From positions 1 to 7,929 of the forward strand of contig DAHUYY010000079.1 of the NCBI GenBank assembly GCA_027306845.1: 7,929 nt of DNA. The letters run 5' to 3'. This document shows, in pieces, positions 6,760 through 7,929 of this stretch. This stretch comes from Vulcanimicrobiota bacterium (GTDB lineage Bacteria; Vulcanimicrobiota; Vulcanimicrobiia; Vulcanimicrobiales; Vulcanimicrobiaceae). Numbering within the stretch: the first letter of the stretch is position 1; every line of letters starts with the position of its first letter. The notes beneath the pieces are model-generated. The model made no database searches and had not been told where the DNA came from. It saw nothing but the letters and a program-made list of their open reading frames with translations. The translations under genes were made by a program, and so were the position numbers.

Positions 6760-7343
6760 GCGGCCTCGGCGCGGAGCGCACGAATCGCCGCCATCACGCG
6801 CTGCGCGAACGGCTCGATCTCCGAACGGGCGAGACCGTTCGCGCAAGCATCGCGGATCGGCTCGCCGTAGACGACCGTAACCGGGGCGAAACTCCGCGCG
6901 CGATCGGTGCCGACGATACAGGCCGGAACGACCGGCGCTCGCCCGAGCGAGGCGAGCATCGCGACCCCCAATTGAATCGGGGCCTCGCCGGTTATATTTC
7001 TCGTTCCCTCAGGAAAGATCGCGAGTGCTTTCCCTTCCCGCAGCACCTCGACCGAGCGCCGAATCGCGCTCATGGGATTTCCGCTCCGCTCTACCGGAAA
7101 CGCGCCGACCGCAGCGATCGCCGCGCCGAGGAGGGGGACCGAGAAGAGCTCGCGTTTCGCCATGTAGTGCAGCATGCGCGGGAGATAGATGCCCAGCGCC
7201 GGAGGGTCGAGGTACGAAATGTGATTCGCCGCGACGATGAGCGGCCCATGAAGCGGAACGCGTTCGACGCCGATCGCACGCACTCGCCACGGCAGCAGTG
7301 CGAGGCGACAGATCCCCCGACCGAATCGATAGAAGCGCGTCAT
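6756..7343 (-). CDS. plsC: 1-acyl-sn-glycerol-3-phosphate acyltransferase (PlsC family)
   Basis: PlsC-family enzymes acylate lysophosphatidic acid to phosphatidic acid, the second acylation in phospholipid synthesis, at the cytoplasmic face of the membrane. The 195-residue protein is at the short end of the family, as in many compact bacterial PlsC proteins. It carries all four LPLAT blocks: NHISYLD (40-46, the catalytic HX4D with His41 and Asp46), GAFPVER (80-86), FPEGTR (110-115, glycerol-phosphate binding) and VVPACIVG (138-145). A weakly hydrophobic, Arg-containing N-terminus (about residues 8-24) could associate with the membrane. The ATG at 7343 overlaps the cmk stop as ATGA and has no clear Shine-Dalgarno, which points to coupling to cmk. 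A cmk-plsC pair occurs in several bacterial phyla. Other LPLAT-superfamily acyl acceptors are possible, since the motifs do not settle substrate choice. Confidence 0.95.
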   Translation of the reverse strand: MTRFYRFGRGICRLALLPWRVRAIGVERVPLHGPLIVAANHISYLDPPALGIYLPRMLHYMAKRELFSVPLLGAAIAAVGAFPVERSGNPMSAIRRSVEVLREGKALAIFPEGTRNITGEAPIQLGVAMLASLGRAPVVPACIVGTDRARSFAPVTVVYGEPIRDACANGLARSEIEPFAQRVMAAIRALRAEAA

Positions 7344-7929
7344 ACGGCGGCACGTGCGAGGGCGGCGATTTTCGCGACAACCTCATCGATACCGAGATCG
7401 CTTGAATCGACGACGTGCGCGTCGGCGGGAATCTGCAAGGGAGAGTTCGCGCGCGACTCGTCGAGCCGATCGCGCTCCTCGAGCTCCGTATAGAGTGCGT
7501 GTGCATCGATCGCCGTACCGGAGCGCGCGAATTGTTCGCGCCGCCGCTGAACGCGCGCGCCGATACTCGCAGTGAGAAAGACTTTGACCTGCGCGTCGGG
7601 CAGCACCACGGTGCCGATATCTCGTCCGGCCATAATGACCGGGCCAAGTTCGGCGATCCGGCGCTGTTTGGCGACCATCCGTTCGCGAACTTTCGGATGC
7701 GCCGCGATCGTCGAAACGACGACGCTCGTCGCGTTCGCTTGCAGGTCCGCTTCGGAGAGCGTCTCGCCTCCGGCGAGCACTGCAAAACCCATCGGCGAGC
7801 TCGCATCGAGACGGACGTCGATGGGACGGACCTCGAGCAAGCGTAAGAGCGCCGGCTCGTTGTCGGCATCGACCCGTTCGCGCAGAGAGAGCACTGCTAG
7901 CGCGCGGTACATCGCACCGGTGTCGAGGT
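7340..7929 (-). CDS. cmk: Cytidylate kinase, N-terminus cut by the right edge
   Basis: Cmk phosphorylates CMP and dCMP with ATP in the cytoplasm, recycling CMP from RNA turnover and phospholipid synthesis. The frame runs off the right edge. The most upstream visible residues are LDTGAMYRALA, the conserved CMP-binding segment that normally lies about 30 residues after the start, so the P-loop and N-terminus are missing. The ATG at 7912 is the internal Met of that motif, not the start. Counting from that Met, further signatures are AGRDIGTVVLPDAQVKVFLT (95-114), RRREQ (123-127), SRANSPL (152-158), a C-terminal DAHVVDSSDLGIDEVV (163-178), and the CMP-kinase segment HPKVRERMVAKQRRIA (72-87). The gene is otherwise complete, and its stop overlaps the plsC start by 4 nt. 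It is the most upstream gene visible, so the operon promoter must lie further right. Confidence 0.97.
   Translation of the reverse strand, partial: LDTGAMYRALAVLSLRERVDADNEPALLRLLEVRPIDVRLDASSPMGFAVLAGGETLSEADLQANATSVVVSTIAAHPKVRERMVAKQRRIAELGPVIMAGRDIGTVVLPDAQVKVFLTASIGARVQRRREQFARSGTAIDAHALYTELEERDRLDESRANSPLQIPADAHVVDSSDLGIDEVVAKIAALARAAV

Noticed and set aside
6760..6846. A 29-codon N-terminal extension of the prenyl synthase, starting at an ATG at 6846
   Set aside because: The extension lies inside plsC, is Arg-rich and unlike the family N-terminus. The ATG at 6759 makes the ATGA overlap typical of this operon.
5497..6870. A 457-codon open frame on the plus strand, antisense to the prenyl synthase and the start of the glycosyltransferase
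   Set aside because: It spans two well-supported minus-strand genes and their junction, has no recognisable domain and no convincing ribosome binding site. It is a compositional shadow.
6546..7493. A 315-codon plus-strand open frame opposite the prenyl synthase, plsC and cmk
   Set aside because: Its composition is dominated by Arg and Ala with no motifs, and all four LPLAT blocks of plsC are read cleanly on the other strand.
7910..7912. ATG at 7912 as the start of cytidylate kinase
   Set aside because: The codons just upstream read LDTGA, which together with MYR form the conserved LDTGAMYR segment, so this is an internal methionine and the gene continues past the right edge.

Overview
The window is a gene-dense stretch of high-GC bacterial DNA (roughly 60% GC by eye). 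Every supported gene is on the minus strand, so transcription runs from the right edge to the left edge. In that order the genes are: cytidylate kinase (cmk, N-terminus cut by the right edge); a PlsC-type acyltransferase; a trans-polyprenyl diphosphate synthase; a very large membrane glycosyltransferase made of two GT-C modules; a YebC/TACO1-family translation factor; ribulose-phosphate 3-epimerase (rpe); thiamine-monophosphate kinase (thiL); and the first 22 codons of an unrecognised gene cut by the left edge.

Spacing is extremely tight. Four junctions are 4-nt ATGA overlaps (cmk/plsC, plsC/polyprenyl synthase, yebC/rpe, thiL/left-edge gene). The other gaps are 3, 18 and 29 nt. There is no non-coding stretch over 30 nt, and no terminator or internal promoter that I can recognise, so the window looks like the middle of one long operon whose promoter lies beyond the right edge. 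No RNA gene, CRISPR array, insertion sequence, phage gene or attachment site is visible.

Region by region: 6756-7929 holds nucleotide and phospholipid precursor genes (cmk, plsC). Region 2500-6759 is an envelope-glycosylation pair: a prenyl diphosphate synthase that could supply the lipid carrier, and a 1086-residue protein joining a Gpi18-like mannosyltransferase module to a PMT (GT39) protein O-mannosyltransferase-like module. Both families use polyprenyl-phosphate sugars, so the adjacency makes biochemical sense, though the link is inferred. Region 1-2470 holds housekeeping genes (yebC, rpe, thiL).

The organism cannot be fixed from sequence alone. The gene content is bacterial. The high GC, many GATC-containing palindromes and bacterial PMT-type glycosyltransferase would fit an under-sampled terrestrial lineage such as Candidatus Eremiobacterota, but this is a low-confidence impression. 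The most distinctive part is the double GT-C protein, which carries an unusual insertion in its PMT half: two extra predicted membrane helices followed by a soluble segment of about 100 residues with a DGS-x5-PDG repeat.
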